From: Pseudescherichia sp031987975
Lineage (GTDB): Bacteria > Pseudomonadota > Gammaproteobacteria > Enterobacterales > Enterobacteriaceae
Length of the DNA: 64,000 nt
NCBI RefSeq assembly: GCF_031987975.1
Contig: NZ_DALZYX010000004.1
Location: 353,501-417,500, forward strand
Direction: 5' to 3'
Shown here: piece after piece, positions 43,318-51,951 of the stretch
Position numbering within the stretch: position 1 is the first letter of the stretch
How the letters are laid out: every line of letters begins with the position of its first letter
Translations under genes and position numbers: made by a program
Notes under the pieces: generated by a model
What the model was told of the DNA's origin: nothing
What the model saw: only the letters and a program-made list of their open reading frames with translations
Databases searched by the model: none

Positions 43318-43851
43318 TTAAGACTGCAAGACGTCTGCGAGGCGTTCAAGACGGCCGCGTACGCTGCCATCAATGACCATATCACCCGCACGGATGATAA
43401 CGCCTGCCATTACAGACTTATCGATTTTGCAATTCAGCTTCACTTTGCGTGACAGACGTTTTTCCATCGCGACGCTGATTTTCGAAAGCTGTTCTTCACT
43501 CAGTGCGGTTGCCGAGGTGACTTCAACCTCAGCGGTAGCCTCGCTGGCTGCACGCAATTGAATAAACTGCTCAAGAACATCAGGAAGCGCATTCAGACGA
43601 CCGTTCTCTGCCATCACCCTAATCAGGTTCTGGCCGTTGGCGTCCAGCTGCTCTCCACATACTGCGATAAACGACTCAGCGAGCGTTTCCGGTGCCATCG
43701 CACCGGAGAGAAGCTCTGCCATTTGTTCGTTTTTTGTCACCTCGGCGGCAAACGCCAGCATATCCTGCCAGCGCTCAACGCTCTGGTGTTCGACGGCAAA
43801 GTCAAAAGCTGCTTTGGCGTAGGGGCGAGCTACCGTAACAAATTCAGACAT
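43318..43851 (-). CDS. atpH: ATP synthase F1 subunit delta
   Basis: The 177-residue peripheral-stalk cap joining F1 to subunit b. It has the N-terminal six-helix domain (VARPYAKAAFDFAVEH) and the C-terminal signature IIRAGDMVIDGSVRGRLERL. Spacing to atpF is 14 bp. Confidence 0.97.
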   Translation of the reverse strand: MSEFVTVARPYAKAAFDFAVEHQSVERWQDMLAFAAEVTKNEQMAELLSGAMAPETLAESFIAVCGEQLDANGQNLIRVMAENGRLNALPDVLEQFIQLRAASEATAEVEVTSATALSEEQLSKISVAMEKRLSRKVKLNCKIDKSVMAGVIIRAGDMVIDGSVRGRLERLADVLQS

Positions 43852-43865
43852 CAGCCCCTCCCTCC

Positions 43866-44336
43866 TTACAGTTCAGCGACAAGTTTGTCCACGATGTCGC
43901 TGTTAGCAGCTTCATCCACGGAACGTTCGATGATCTTCTCGGCGCCAGCAACAGCCAGAACGGCGACCTGCTTACGCAGCTCTTCGCGAGCGCGCTTACG
44001 TTCGGCATCAATTTCTGCCTGCGCCTGCGCCACGATTTTAGTACGTTCCTGCTCTGCTTCGGTTTTGGCTTCGTCCAGGATCTGGGCACGGCGTTTGTTC
44101 GCCTGCTCAATGATTACCTGGGCTTCCGCTTTCGCCTTTTTCAGCTGGTCGGTCGCGTTGGCCTGTGCAAGGTCCAGATCCTTTTTAGCTCGTTCAGCAG
44201 AAGCAAGACCGTCAGCAATCTCTTTTTGACGTTTTTCGATGGCAGCAATCAACGGCGGCCATACATACTTCATGCAGAACAGAACGAAAAGGACAAACGC
44301 GATGGCCTGGCCGAGGATTGTTGCGTTAAGATTCAC
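43866..44336 (-). CDS. atpF: ATP synthase F0 subunit b
   Basis: A 156-residue stator subunit: one N-terminal membrane helix (ATILGQAIAFVLFVLFCMKYVWPPL) followed by a long, Lys/Glu/Ala-rich right-handed coiled coil (about 30-140) that forms a dimer reaching F1. It has the same length as E. coli b. Confidence 0.97.
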   Translation of the reverse strand: MNLNATILGQAIAFVLFVLFCMKYVWPPLIAAIEKRQKEIADGLASAERAKKDLDLAQANATDQLKKAKAEAQVIIEQANKRRAQILDEAKTEAEQERTKIVAQAQAEIDAERKRAREELRKQVAVLAVAGAEKIIERSVDEAANSDIVDKLVAEL

Positions 44337-44398
44337 AGCACAATGCCTCTTATCTAGTTAACGTTCTGATATTGCCCGTAAAAATCAAGCAACGCTTA

Positions 44399-44638
<240 letters not shown>

Positions 44639-44675
44639 GACAGTCTCCAGTTTGTTTCAGTTAAAACGTAGTAGT
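44639..44675 (-). promoter_or_regulatory. atpE translation enhancer and ribosome site
   Basis: On the minus strand the leader reads GTTTTAACTGAAACAAAC followed by TGGAGACTGTC and the ATG. This U/A-rich unstructured sequence plus GGAG is the well-known high-efficiency atpE initiation region of E. coli and looks conserved here. Confidence 0.8.
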
Positions 44676-44688
44676 GTTGGTAAAAAAA

Positions 44689-45507
44689 TCAGTGCTCTTC
44701 AGACGCCATCGACAGATAGACGATCGTCAGAACCATGAAGATGAAGGCTTGCAGCGTAATGATCAGGATGTGGAAAATGGCCCACGGCACATTCAGAACC
44801 CACTGTGACCACCACGGCAACAGACCAGCAATCAGAATGAAAATCAACTCACCGGCATACATGTTGCCGAACAGTCGCAGACCGAGCGAAACCGGTTTAG
44901 ACAGCAGGCTTACCCCTTCAAGGATTAAGTTGACAGGAATAAATGCCCAGTGGTTGAACGGCTGCAGCGTCAGCTCTTTCGCGAAGCCGCCAATGCCTTT
45001 CATTTTGATGCTGTAGAACAGAATGAGGATAAATACGCCCAGCGCCATCGACAGGGTGATGTTCACGTCCGCAGACGGTACCACGCGCAGTGCTGGCAGG
45101 CCGAAGATGTGCTCGCCGATGTACGGCAGCAGATCGATTGGCAGCAGATCCATCAGGTTCATCAGGAATACCCAGACGAAAATCGTCAGGGCCAACGGCG
45201 CGATTACCTTGCTCTTGCCGTGGTACATGTCTTTCACGCTACCGTGGACAAAACCAATGACCAGCTCAATCGCCGTCTGGAATTTTCCTGGGACGCCGCT
45301 GGTTGCTTTTTTGGCAACGCTGCGGAACATCATCAGGAACAACAGGCCCAGAACCACCGAGAAGAACATGGAGTCGATGTTCAGCGTCCAGAATGTGGCC
45401 GGGGGGTTATGCGGATCCACCAGCGAGAACGTACGCAGGTCAATCTGAAGGTTATTCAGATGGTGACCGATGTACTCCTGCGGTGTTGAGATTTCTCCTG
45501 CAGACAT
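44689..45507 (-). CDS. atpB: ATP synthase F0 subunit a
   Basis: The 272-residue stator channel subunit of F0, with six predicted membrane or re-entrant helices. The essential arginine lies in LLSKPVSLGLRLFGNMYAGEL, and the proton half-channel residues near the C-terminus (ITLQAFIFMVLTIVYLS) are conserved. The N-terminus is one residue longer than in E. coli. Confidence 0.97.
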   Translation of the reverse strand: MSAGEISTPQEYIGHHLNNLQIDLRTFSLVDPHNPPATFWTLNIDSMFFSVVLGLLFLMMFRSVAKKATSGVPGKFQTAIELVIGFVHGSVKDMYHGKSKVIAPLALTIFVWVFLMNLMDLLPIDLLPYIGEHIFGLPALRVVPSADVNITLSMALGVFILILFYSIKMKGIGGFAKELTLQPFNHWAFIPVNLILEGVSLLSKPVSLGLRLFGNMYAGELIFILIAGLLPWWSQWVLNVPWAIFHILIITLQAFIFMVLTIVYLSMASEEH

Positions 45508-45515
45508 GATGCCTC

Positions 45516-45896
45516 TTACCCTTTGTTGTTAATTACAGCGGGTGCCAGTATCTGTACAACCAGCACCGAAACCCACGTCACGATCAGCGGCAAAAACACC
45601 GCCTTCAAAACCGCCAACGCCACCACCAGCAACACGAAGGTTGCCAACACCTTGAACGCTTCACCGAAGGCGAAGGACCAGGCCATGCGGCCTTTAGCAG
45701 GTGTATGCGCCTGATGACGCCAGGCAAAAATCATAAACAACATATTTGGCAGCACAACTGCCAGTCCACCGCATAATGCGGAGACGCCCCAGAAGGGGTC
45801 TTTGAGGCTAAATAGTAATCCACTTACTATCACAGCCAGAAACTGAATGAACAGAAGCTTACGAGCAACGTTTCTACTCAAGAGCGACAAAGACAT
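45516..45896 (-). CDS. atpI: ATP synthase accessory protein AtpI
   Basis: A 126-residue, four-helix membrane protein that helps assemble the c-ring and may move magnesium. The ATG at 45896 (MSLSLLSRNVARKLL) gives the family length; the frame runs further to 45986 but that part covers the promoter leader. It is the first gene of the operon and weakly translated in E. coli. Confidence 0.94.
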   Translation of the reverse strand: MSLSLLSRNVARKLLFIQFLAVIVSGLLFSLKDPFWGVSALCGGLAVVLPNMLFMIFAWRHQAHTPAKGRMAWSFAFGEAFKVLATFVLLVVALAVLKAVFLPLIVTWVSVLVVQILAPAVINNKG

Positions 45897-45986
45897 CACG
45901 TTTTTACTCCTGCTCACTTCGAGGTATGTCGCGTGTCGTATAAAACGTTCTTTATGGCTCAGAGTCAAGCAGCAAAAAGCGAGCAA

Positions 45987-46014
45987 ATTATACGGTGCGG
46001 CCTCGTGATTTCAA
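45987..46014 (-). promoter_or_regulatory. Main atp operon promoter
   Basis: On the minus strand TTGAAA (46014-46009) and a consensus TATAAT (45992-45987) are spaced by 16 bp, about 90 bp upstream of atpI. Confidence 0.75.
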
Positions 46015-46020
46015 ACAATA

Positions 46021-46510
46021 AGTAGCAAAAAGGTGAATAAATGTTTAAATAAATTTCCCGAGCGCTATTTTTCCACTTTCAGACAAACTGTGAGCGCTAG
46101 TGCAAAATTGCTAATTGCGCGCCAATGCTGACGTTAAAGCGTGCATTAGATCACAATTTGCGCATTTACGGTCAGGACATATTATTCATGATAAGAAATT
46201 CTATTGACTCATCTTTTTGATATTTTTGATGAATCTTATCCACTCTTTTTAAAACAGCCCGATATACAATAAAAACGTTTTATTGACATTCTTAATAAAT
46301 ATTTAACATCTCTGTAAAAAGCTTTTTGCTGATTTTTAGCAGCCTGATATTTTCCATGTTGACTATTTTCATGGTTAAGCAAAATATGAGGTTAACAACT
46401 GGAAAAGTCACAGTAAATTTAAGGTTAAATGCTGAAAAATCTTCCGCTGCTTTGTTTAGCTTTTTTTAACAGATTCTCTACAGCGGAAAATTGCCATTTT
46501 TTGATAAAAA
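46021..46510. other. AT-rich gap between rsmG and atpI
   Basis: No credible gene is seen in these 490 bp. Items present: a near-consensus DnaA box TTATCCACT (46236-46244), a perfect inverted repeat CAATAAAA/TTTTATTG around ACG (46267-46285), and a distant inverted repeat TTCCGCTG (46442-46449)/CAGCGGAA (46481-46488) followed on the minus strand by ATTTTTC, which may end rsmG transcription. Confidence 0.5.
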
Positions 46511-47134
46511 TTAAAGTGAGTTTGCCTTAACGATCACCAAATGTCGTTCTCCTTCGAGCTGCGGAACGCGGAGTTTTACGACCGACTCCACGCTAAACCC
46601 GTCTGGCAGTTGAGCAATCTCTTCGTCAGGCAGCTGGCCCTTCAGGGCATAGAAACGCCCCTCCCCTGCCGGCAGGTGATGACACCAGCTGACCATATCA
46701 TTGAGCGAGGCAAAGGCGCGACTGATAACGCCATCAAACGGCGGCTCGGCCGGGAACTCCTCTACGCGGCTCTGTACCGGCGCGATATTGTCAATCTTCA
46801 GCTCATGCTGCACCTGGCGCAGGAAGCGAATACGCTTGCCGAGGCTGTCCAGCAGCGTAAAGTGCGCCTGAGGCAGAACGATAGCCAGCGGCACGCCCGG
46901 CAGCCCAGGGCCTGTTCCTACGTCGATAAAGCGCGTTCCCGTCAGGTGAGGCGCCACCACCACGCTGTCCAGAATGTGGCGAATCAGCATCTCGTTCGGA
47001 TCGCGTACCGAGGTAAGATTGTACGCTTTGTTCCATTTGTGGAGCATATCGACATAGGCCACCAGCTGCTGTTTCTGGTGATCGGTGAGCGAAATGCCTG
47101 CGTCATTGAGCAGACGAGAGAGTTTGTTGAGCAC
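46511..47134 (-). CDS. rsmG: 16S rRNA (guanine527-N7)-methyltransferase RsmG
   Basis: Methylates N7 of G527 in 16S rRNA; loss gives low-level streptomycin resistance in E. coli. It has 207 residues and a Rossmann fold with the SAM loop DVGTGPGLPGVPLAI near residue 72 and SRAFASLNDMV later. It follows mnmG by 67 bp, with a REP-like hairpin between. Confidence 0.97.
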   Translation of the reverse strand: MLNKLSRLLNDAGISLTDHQKQQLVAYVDMLHKWNKAYNLTSVRDPNEMLIRHILDSVVVAPHLTGTRFIDVGTGPGLPGVPLAIVLPQAHFTLLDSLGKRIRFLRQVQHELKIDNIAPVQSRVEEFPAEPPFDGVISRAFASLNDMVSWCHHLPAGEGRFYALKGQLPDEEIAQLPDGFSVESVVKLRVPQLEGERHLVIVKANSL

Positions 47135-47158
47135 GGTAGTTACCTGTCTAAAATTGAA

Positions 47159-47190
47159 TTGCCCGGTCAGCGCAGCGCCACCGGGCGTTA
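47159..47190. repeat. REP-like hairpin between mnmG and rsmG
   Basis: GCCCGGT (47161-47167) pairs with ACCGGGC (47180-47186) around CAGCGCAGCGCC, the layout of a REP unit. There is no T-run. Confidence 0.65.
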
Positions 47191-47201
47191 GCCCTGATAG
47201 A

Positions 47202-49091
47202 TTAGGCGCTGCGGCGCAGCATACCCTGTTTTTTCAGCCAGACCAGCAGAATGGAGATGGCCGCAGGGGTAATGCCAGAGATGCGCGACGCCTGACCAAT
47301 GGACGACGGCTTGTGATCGTTCAGCTTAGCGATCACCTCGTTAGAGAGGCCGCTCACCTGACGGTAGTCGAGGGTTGCTGGCAGGATAGCGCTTTCGTTA
47401 CGCAGCTGCTTTTCGATCTCGTCCTGCTGGCGGGCGATGTAACCTTCGTATTTAACCTGGATCTCCACCTGCTCAGCTGCCTGCGGATCTTCAAGGCCAG
47501 GCGCAAACGGTGAAAGGTTCACCATCTCGCTGTAGGTCATCTCCGGACGACGCAGGAGATCTTCACCGTTGGCTTCGCGAGACAGCGGCGCGCTGAGGAT
47601 GGCGTTCACTTCGTCAACCTGCTCAGAGTGCGGGTGCACCCAGATGTCCTTCAGGCGCTGACGCTCGCGCTCAATACGCTCCAGCTTCTCGTTGAAGCGC
47701 ACCCAGCGCAGATCGTCGACAAGACCCAGCTCGCGGCCTGCGGCAGTCAGACGCAGGTCGGCGTTATCTTCACGCAGCATCAGACGATATTCCGCGCGAG
47801 AGGTAAACATCCGGTACGGCTCTTTGGTACCCAGGGTGCAGAGGTCATCCACCAGCACGCCCAGGTAGGCCTGATCGCGGCGCGGTGCCCAGCCCTCTTT
47901 CTCGGCAGAGAAGCGGGCAGCGTTGAGGCCAGCCAGCAGCCCCTGCGCAGCGGCCTCTTCGTAGCCGGTGGTGCCGTTGATCTGCCCGGCAAAGAACAGA
48001 CCCTCGATAAACTTGCTCTCGAGCGTCGGCTTCAGGTCGCGCGGATCGAAGAAGTCATACTCGATGGCATAGCCCGGACGGACAATCTTCGCGTTCTCCA
48101 TCCCCTGCATGGAACGGACAATCTGCATCTGTACGTCGAACGGCAGGCTGGTGGAGATGCCGTTCGGATAGATTTCGTTTGAGGTCAGCCCTTCCGGCTC
48201 AAGGAAGATCTGGTGCTGGTTACGATCGGCAAAGCGCATCACCTTGTCTTCGATCGACGGGCAGTAGCGTGGCCCGATCCCTTCGATCACCCCGGCGTAC
48301 ATCGGGCTGCGATCGAGGTTATTGCGGATCACGTCATGGGTTTTCTCATTGGTGTAGGTGATGTAGCACGGCACCTGGCGCGGATGTTGGTCAACGCTAC
48401 CCATGAACGAGAAGACCGGAAGCGGGTTATCACCATGCTGCTGGGCCAGAACGCTGAAGTCGATAGTACGGGCGTCAATACGCGGCGGCGTGCCGGTCTT
48501 CAGGCGGTTTACGCGCAGCGGCAGCTCACGCAGGCGGCGCGAGAGCGAAATAGACGGCGGATCGCCCGCCCGACCACCGCTGTAGTTATCCAGCCCGATA
48601 TGGATTTTACCGTCGAGGAAGGTCCCGACCGTAAGCACTACCGACTTCGCACGGAATTTGAGACCCATCTGGGTCACCGCACCGACCACACGATCGTTTT
48701 CGACGATCAGATCTTCGACCGCCTGCTGGAAGATCATCAGGTTCGGCTGGTTCTCCAGCGCGGTGCGTACCGCCTGGCGATAGAGCACGCGATCCGCCTG
48801 AGCGCGAGTCGCCCGTACGGCAGGGCCTTTGCTCGCGTTTAGTATCCTAAACTGAATGCCTGCCTGGTCGATTGCGGTGCCCATCAGCCCGCCCAGCGCG
48901 TCCACTTCTTTTACCAGGTGTCCTTTCCCAATACCACCGATCGCCGGGTTGCAGGACATCTGCCCCAGCGTGTCGATATTGTGTGTCAGAAGGAGGGTCT
49001 GCTGACCCATACGTGCAGCGGCCATTGCAGCCTCGGTACCTGCATGACCCCCGCCAATGATGATGACGTCAAAAGGATCCTGATAAAACAT
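47202..49091 (-). CDS. mnmG: tRNA U34 carboxymethylaminomethyl synthesis FAD enzyme MnmG
   Basis: The FAD-binding partner of MnmE in modifying uridine 34 of several tRNAs. It has 629 residues, as in E. coli. The FAD dinucleotide loop IIGGGHAGTEAA is at about 13-24; GTFLDGKIHIG and PEMTYSEM-type segments and the C-terminal helical domain are intact. Transcription runs away from oriC and in E. coli affects initiation. Confidence 0.98.
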   Translation of the reverse strand: MFYQDPFDVIIIGGGHAGTEAAMAAARMGQQTLLLTHNIDTLGQMSCNPAIGGIGKGHLVKEVDALGGLMGTAIDQAGIQFRILNASKGPAVRATRAQADRVLYRQAVRTALENQPNLMIFQQAVEDLIVENDRVVGAVTQMGLKFRAKSVVLTVGTFLDGKIHIGLDNYSGGRAGDPPSISLSRRLRELPLRVNRLKTGTPPRIDARTIDFSVLAQQHGDNPLPVFSFMGSVDQHPRQVPCYITYTNEKTHDVIRNNLDRSPMYAGVIEGIGPRYCPSIEDKVMRFADRNQHQIFLEPEGLTSNEIYPNGISTSLPFDVQMQIVRSMQGMENAKIVRPGYAIEYDFFDPRDLKPTLESKFIEGLFFAGQINGTTGYEEAAAQGLLAGLNAARFSAEKEGWAPRRDQAYLGVLVDDLCTLGTKEPYRMFTSRAEYRLMLREDNADLRLTAAGRELGLVDDLRWVRFNEKLERIERERQRLKDIWVHPHSEQVDEVNAILSAPLSREANGEDLLRRPEMTYSEMVNLSPFAPGLEDPQAAEQVEIQVKYEGYIARQQDEIEKQLRNESAILPATLDYRQVSGLSNEVIAKLNDHKPSSIGQASRISGITPAAISILLVWLKKQGMLRRSA

Positions 49092-49145
49092 GGTGATTTG
49101 CCTCGCGTAGAGCGGTTAGAAAGTGGATGGGTGCCTGGGCGGTGG

Positions 49146-49151
49146 ATTCTA
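49146..49151 (-). promoter_or_regulatory. Probable -10 of the mnmG promoter
   Basis: TAGAAT on the minus strand lies about 55 bp upstream of mnmG and next to the origin, with only a weak -35 (TTTCTC) 17 bp further up. Confidence 0.4.
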
Positions 49152-49180
49152 CTCAACTTTAGCCCGTCGAGAAAGAGCCG

Positions 49181-49448
49181 GGATCCTGACTATTAAAAAG
49201 AAGATCTTTTTTATTTAAGATCTGTTCTATTATGATCTCTTATTAGGATCGCCCTGGCCTGTGGATAAGCTGGATCCTCCTACTAAGATCAACGTGTTAT
49301 TGAGGATCGTTTGCTGTGAAAGATCGGTGATCCCACACCGTATAAGCTGGGATCAAAAAGGCGGGTTATGCACAGGTGAAACTTTAAACAAACCTTATAC
49401 CGTGGATAACTACCGGTTGATCAACGGTTTTAACCAGAGTTACCCACA
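49181..49448. other. oriC: Chromosomal replication origin oriC
   Basis: The 268-bp region between mnmG and mioC has every element of an enterobacterial oriC. AT-rich 13-mers lie at about 49181-49194, 49202-49216 and 49218-49232 (AGATCTTTTTTATTT, AGATCTGTTCTATTA). DnaA boxes: R1 TGTGGATAA (49260-49268, minus, consensus), R2 TTATGCACA (49366-49374), R3 CGTGGATAA (49401-49409, minus, one mismatch), R4 TTACCCACA (49440-49448, one mismatch). An IHF-like site GATCAACGTGTTA is at 49287-49299. About a dozen GATC sites are present for Dam/SeqA. Replication proceeds in both directions from here. Confidence 0.95.
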
Positions 49449-49464
49449 GACGATCGCACGATCT

Positions 49465-49914
49465 TTACACTTCTTTCAGTAAATTGATCCACGATCCCAG
49501 CCAAATCTCGGCCGGATCCTCCGGAATTTCATGTTCGAGAACATTGATCCTCAGCGTTTCACCGATCTGTTTTGCCTGGCAGCCTTTCAATACCTCTTCC
49601 AACTTCTCGATAGCGCCGCAGAAGGTATCGTACTCACGGCTACCGAGACCCACTGCGCCAAAGCGAACCTGGGAGAGATCCGGCTGCTGCTCCTGTAGCT
49701 CTTCATATAAAGGCAGGATGTTGTCAGGCAGATCCCCTGCGCCATGGGTAGAGGAGATCAGCAGCCATACGCCATCGGTGGGGAGATCCTCAAGCAGAGG
49801 GCCATGCAGCGTGCTGGTAGAGAAGCCTGCATCTTCCAGCTTCTCAGCCAGATGTTCTGCAACGTATTCTGCGCCGCCCAGCGTACTTCCACTGATGAGA
49901 GTAATGTCTGCCAT
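49465..49914 (-). CDS. mioC: FMN-binding protein MioC
   Basis: A 149-residue flavodoxin-like protein; in E. coli it supports biotin synthase activity in vitro. The FMN phosphate loop is ISGSTLGGAEYVAEH (residues 7-21), and STHGAGDLPDN and GLGSREYDTFCG are the two isoalloxazine loops. It is two residues longer than E. coli MioC. Transcription runs into oriC. Confidence 0.95.
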   Translation of the reverse strand: MADITLISGSTLGGAEYVAEHLAEKLEDAGFSTSTLHGPLLEDLPTDGVWLLISSTHGAGDLPDNILPLYEELQEQQPDLSQVRFGAVGLGSREYDTFCGAIEKLEEVLKGCQAKQIGETLRINVLEHEIPEDPAEIWLGSWINLLKEV

Positions 49915-49974
49915 GATGATCCGCTCCGATGAATAAGAGCGGTATTGTACGCTGTGAATGAGCTGGGATCTACC

Positions 49975-49983
49975 TGTGGAAAA
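49975..49983 (-). promoter_or_regulatory. DnaA box upstream of mioC
   Basis: TTTTCCACA on the minus strand differs from the consensus box at one base and lies about 60 bp upstream of the mioC start, where DnaA represses mioC in E. coli. Confidence 0.6.
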
Positions 49984-50004
49984 TGTGGTGATTGTTTTGC
50001 CCGC

Positions 50005-50463
50005 TTAGGGGCGGATGGTGCGCATGATCGGGTTCTGCAAGGAGATCAACGTCTCGGTGGACTGGATCTCATCGATTGTTTGGATCTTGTTGATAAGTAC
50101 CTGTTGCAGGGCGTCGATCGAGCGGCACATCACCTTAATAAAGATGCTGTAGTGGCCAGTGGTGTAGTAGGCTTCGGTGACCTCTTCCAGACTCTCAAGC
50201 TTCGCCAGCGCCGAGGGGTAGTCCTTAGCGCTCTTCAGAATAATGCCGATAAAGCAGCAGACGTCGTAGCCGAGCTGTTTCGGGCTGACGTCAATGCGTG
50301 CGCCGGTGATAATGCCCGCCTGCTTCATCTTCTCTACCCGGACGTGGATGGTCCCAGGGCTAACGCCAAACTGCTTCGCCAGTTCGGCATAGGCCGTGCG
50401 GGCATTGGCCATCAGCGCCTCCAGAATGCCCCGGTCGAGGTTGTCGATCTGGTAACTTTCCAT
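50005..50463 (-). CDS. asnC: Lrp-family regulator AsnC
   Basis: A 152-residue feast/famine regulator: N-terminal HTH (ARTAYAELAKQFGVSPGTIHVRVEKM) and a C-terminal RAM domain that binds asparagine in E. coli. It matches E. coli AsnC in length. In E. coli it is divergent from its target asnA; here asnA is absent and viaA lies only 36 bp upstream on the same strand, so asnC may now be read from the ravA-viaA message. Confidence 0.95.
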   Translation of the reverse strand: MESYQIDNLDRGILEALMANARTAYAELAKQFGVSPGTIHVRVEKMKQAGIITGARIDVSPKQLGYDVCCFIGIILKSAKDYPSALAKLESLEEVTEAYYTTGHYSIFIKVMCRSIDALQQVLINKIQTIDEIQSTETLISLQNPIMRTIRP

Positions 50464-50499
50464 AAATTTCAGCCGTTCTTTTCAGTTATTGAGTTGAGA

Positions 50500-51951
50500 T
50501 TAACGCTTCCAGCGGCGCAGCAGGCGGCTACGCATACCGGTATCAAAGCGCCAGATATGATCGAAAATACGCATGATCCCCGGCTTGCCGTGAGCCGACA
50601 TCGCCACCGCATGAAAACGGTGCTGATGTACCTGCTGTAACGTTTTGATCTGATTGACGACCTCGTCGGGCAGGCGCTGGGCGATAAAGTCTGAGATCAC
50701 CACGGCATCGGCATCCGCCCACTCGCCGCCCTGCATCCGCTCGATCACGGCGCGAAAGCAGCTGGCGAGATCGGTACCGCCGCGAAAACGCTGGCTTAAA
50801 AAGCGGATCGCCTCCTCTAACCCCTGCGATCCCGACAGCTCATAGCGTACCACCTCGCTGGAAAAGAGCATGATATAGCAGCGGCGGTTATCCGCCAGCG
50901 CCACGCGCATTAGCGCCAGGCAGAACGCCTTCGCACACTGTTCGTTAAAGCCGCCCATTGAGCCTGATGTATCGACACAGATAATAAATGGCCCGCGCGG
51001 CTGCTCATCGACGCTTTGGTGCACCACCGGGCGCTGAGTGATCTTCTCCCGCCAGGCTTCACCATGCAGACGGTAGGTGAGAAGCTGCTTCTCCACCAGC
51101 CGACGGTAAAACTCATACTCCAGCTCGGTAATGCCCAGGGTCGCCAGCTCGGGCGGCAGCAGGCGCAGAATGTCATCGCTCTGCTGCAGGCCATCCACCT
51201 GCTCCGGCACCGAGGCCGGCTCGCGTACCAGCGTGCGGAAGGTCTCCATCGGCGAATCTTTTTTCGGTACCGACTTTGCCTCCCGGGAGCGGCCAAGCTG
51301 CTCGGCTAGCTGTTGCAGCTCCGGCTGCTCGGCAAGGAAGTCGCCGTAGCGGACGATGAGCTGATAGTCACCGCGCTTCAGCTGCCCGGCGCTCATGTCC
51401 CACAGCCGTCCGGCGGCATTTTCATTTTCGATCAGCACCGACTCAAGCTGGCCGCTCAGCTTCATGCGCTCCTGAACCTCGCTTAAGAGCTGCTCGCGCT
51501 CCTCCTCCAGCAGCTGCTGGTTAAGCGTCGTCGCCTGCACCACCAGGCTCAGTCGCCAGCGCTGTAAAAAGAGGGTATGCAGCGCGGGGGTAAGGGTCGG
51601 GTTATCGGCAATCAGCTGGCTGGCCTGTTCGGCATAGGGCGAATGCACCTTCGCCAGTAGGGTGAGGATCTGCGGAAGCTGAACAATAAACTGCGGCGTC
51701 GCCAGCAGCTGGGTCTGCTGGTAGCAGAGAAACTCTTCCGTAAGCTCCGGCGGGACCGCTGTCTCCTTTAGCCGGCTTCTTAGCGCCTCTCGCCAGCGGG
51801 GTACGTCGTCGGTAATCGCGCGCCTGAGCCGGGGAAACTTTTCAAAGAACACCGCCAGCTGCGGTGAGGCCAGCAGGGCGACGATCAGCTCCTCAATCAG
51901 CCCCTCTTCGCCCACCGCCAGCATCACGTTCAGCGTGTCGAGGGTGATCAT
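50500..51951 (-). CDS. viaA: VWA-domain protein ViaA
   Basis: A 483-residue partner of the RavA ATPase. The C-terminal von Willebrand A domain (about 320-480) has the metal-site motif CVDTSGSMGGFNE and a Thr in RGGTDLASC. The pair is linked in E. coli to respiratory complexes and aminoglycoside sensitivity. The start overlaps the ravA stop by 4 bases (ATGA). Confidence 0.95.
   Translation of the reverse strand: MITLDTLNVMLAVGEEGLIEELIVALLASPQLAVFFEKFPRLRRAITDDVPRWREALRSRLKETAVPPELTEEFLCYQQTQLLATPQFIVQLPQILTLLAKVHSPYAEQASQLIADNPTLTPALHTLFLQRWRLSLVVQATTLNQQLLEEEREQLLSEVQERMKLSGQLESVLIENENAAGRLWDMSAGQLKRGDYQLIVRYGDFLAEQPELQQLAEQLGRSREAKSVPKKDSPMETFRTLVREPASVPEQVDGLQQSDDILRLLPPELATLGITELEYEFYRRLVEKQLLTYRLHGEAWREKITQRPVVHQSVDEQPRGPFIICVDTSGSMGGFNEQCAKAFCLALMRVALADNRRCYIMLFSSEVVRYELSGSQGLEEAIRFLSQRFRGGTDLASCFRAVIERMQGGEWADADAVVISDFIAQRLPDEVVNQIKTLQQVHQHRFHAVAMSAHGKPGIMRIFDHIWRFDTGMRSRLLRRWKR

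Noticed and set aside
41854..43452. 532-codon plus-strand frame opposite atpA
   Set aside because: Antisense shadow of a highly codon-biased gene; no ribosome site and an unnatural composition.
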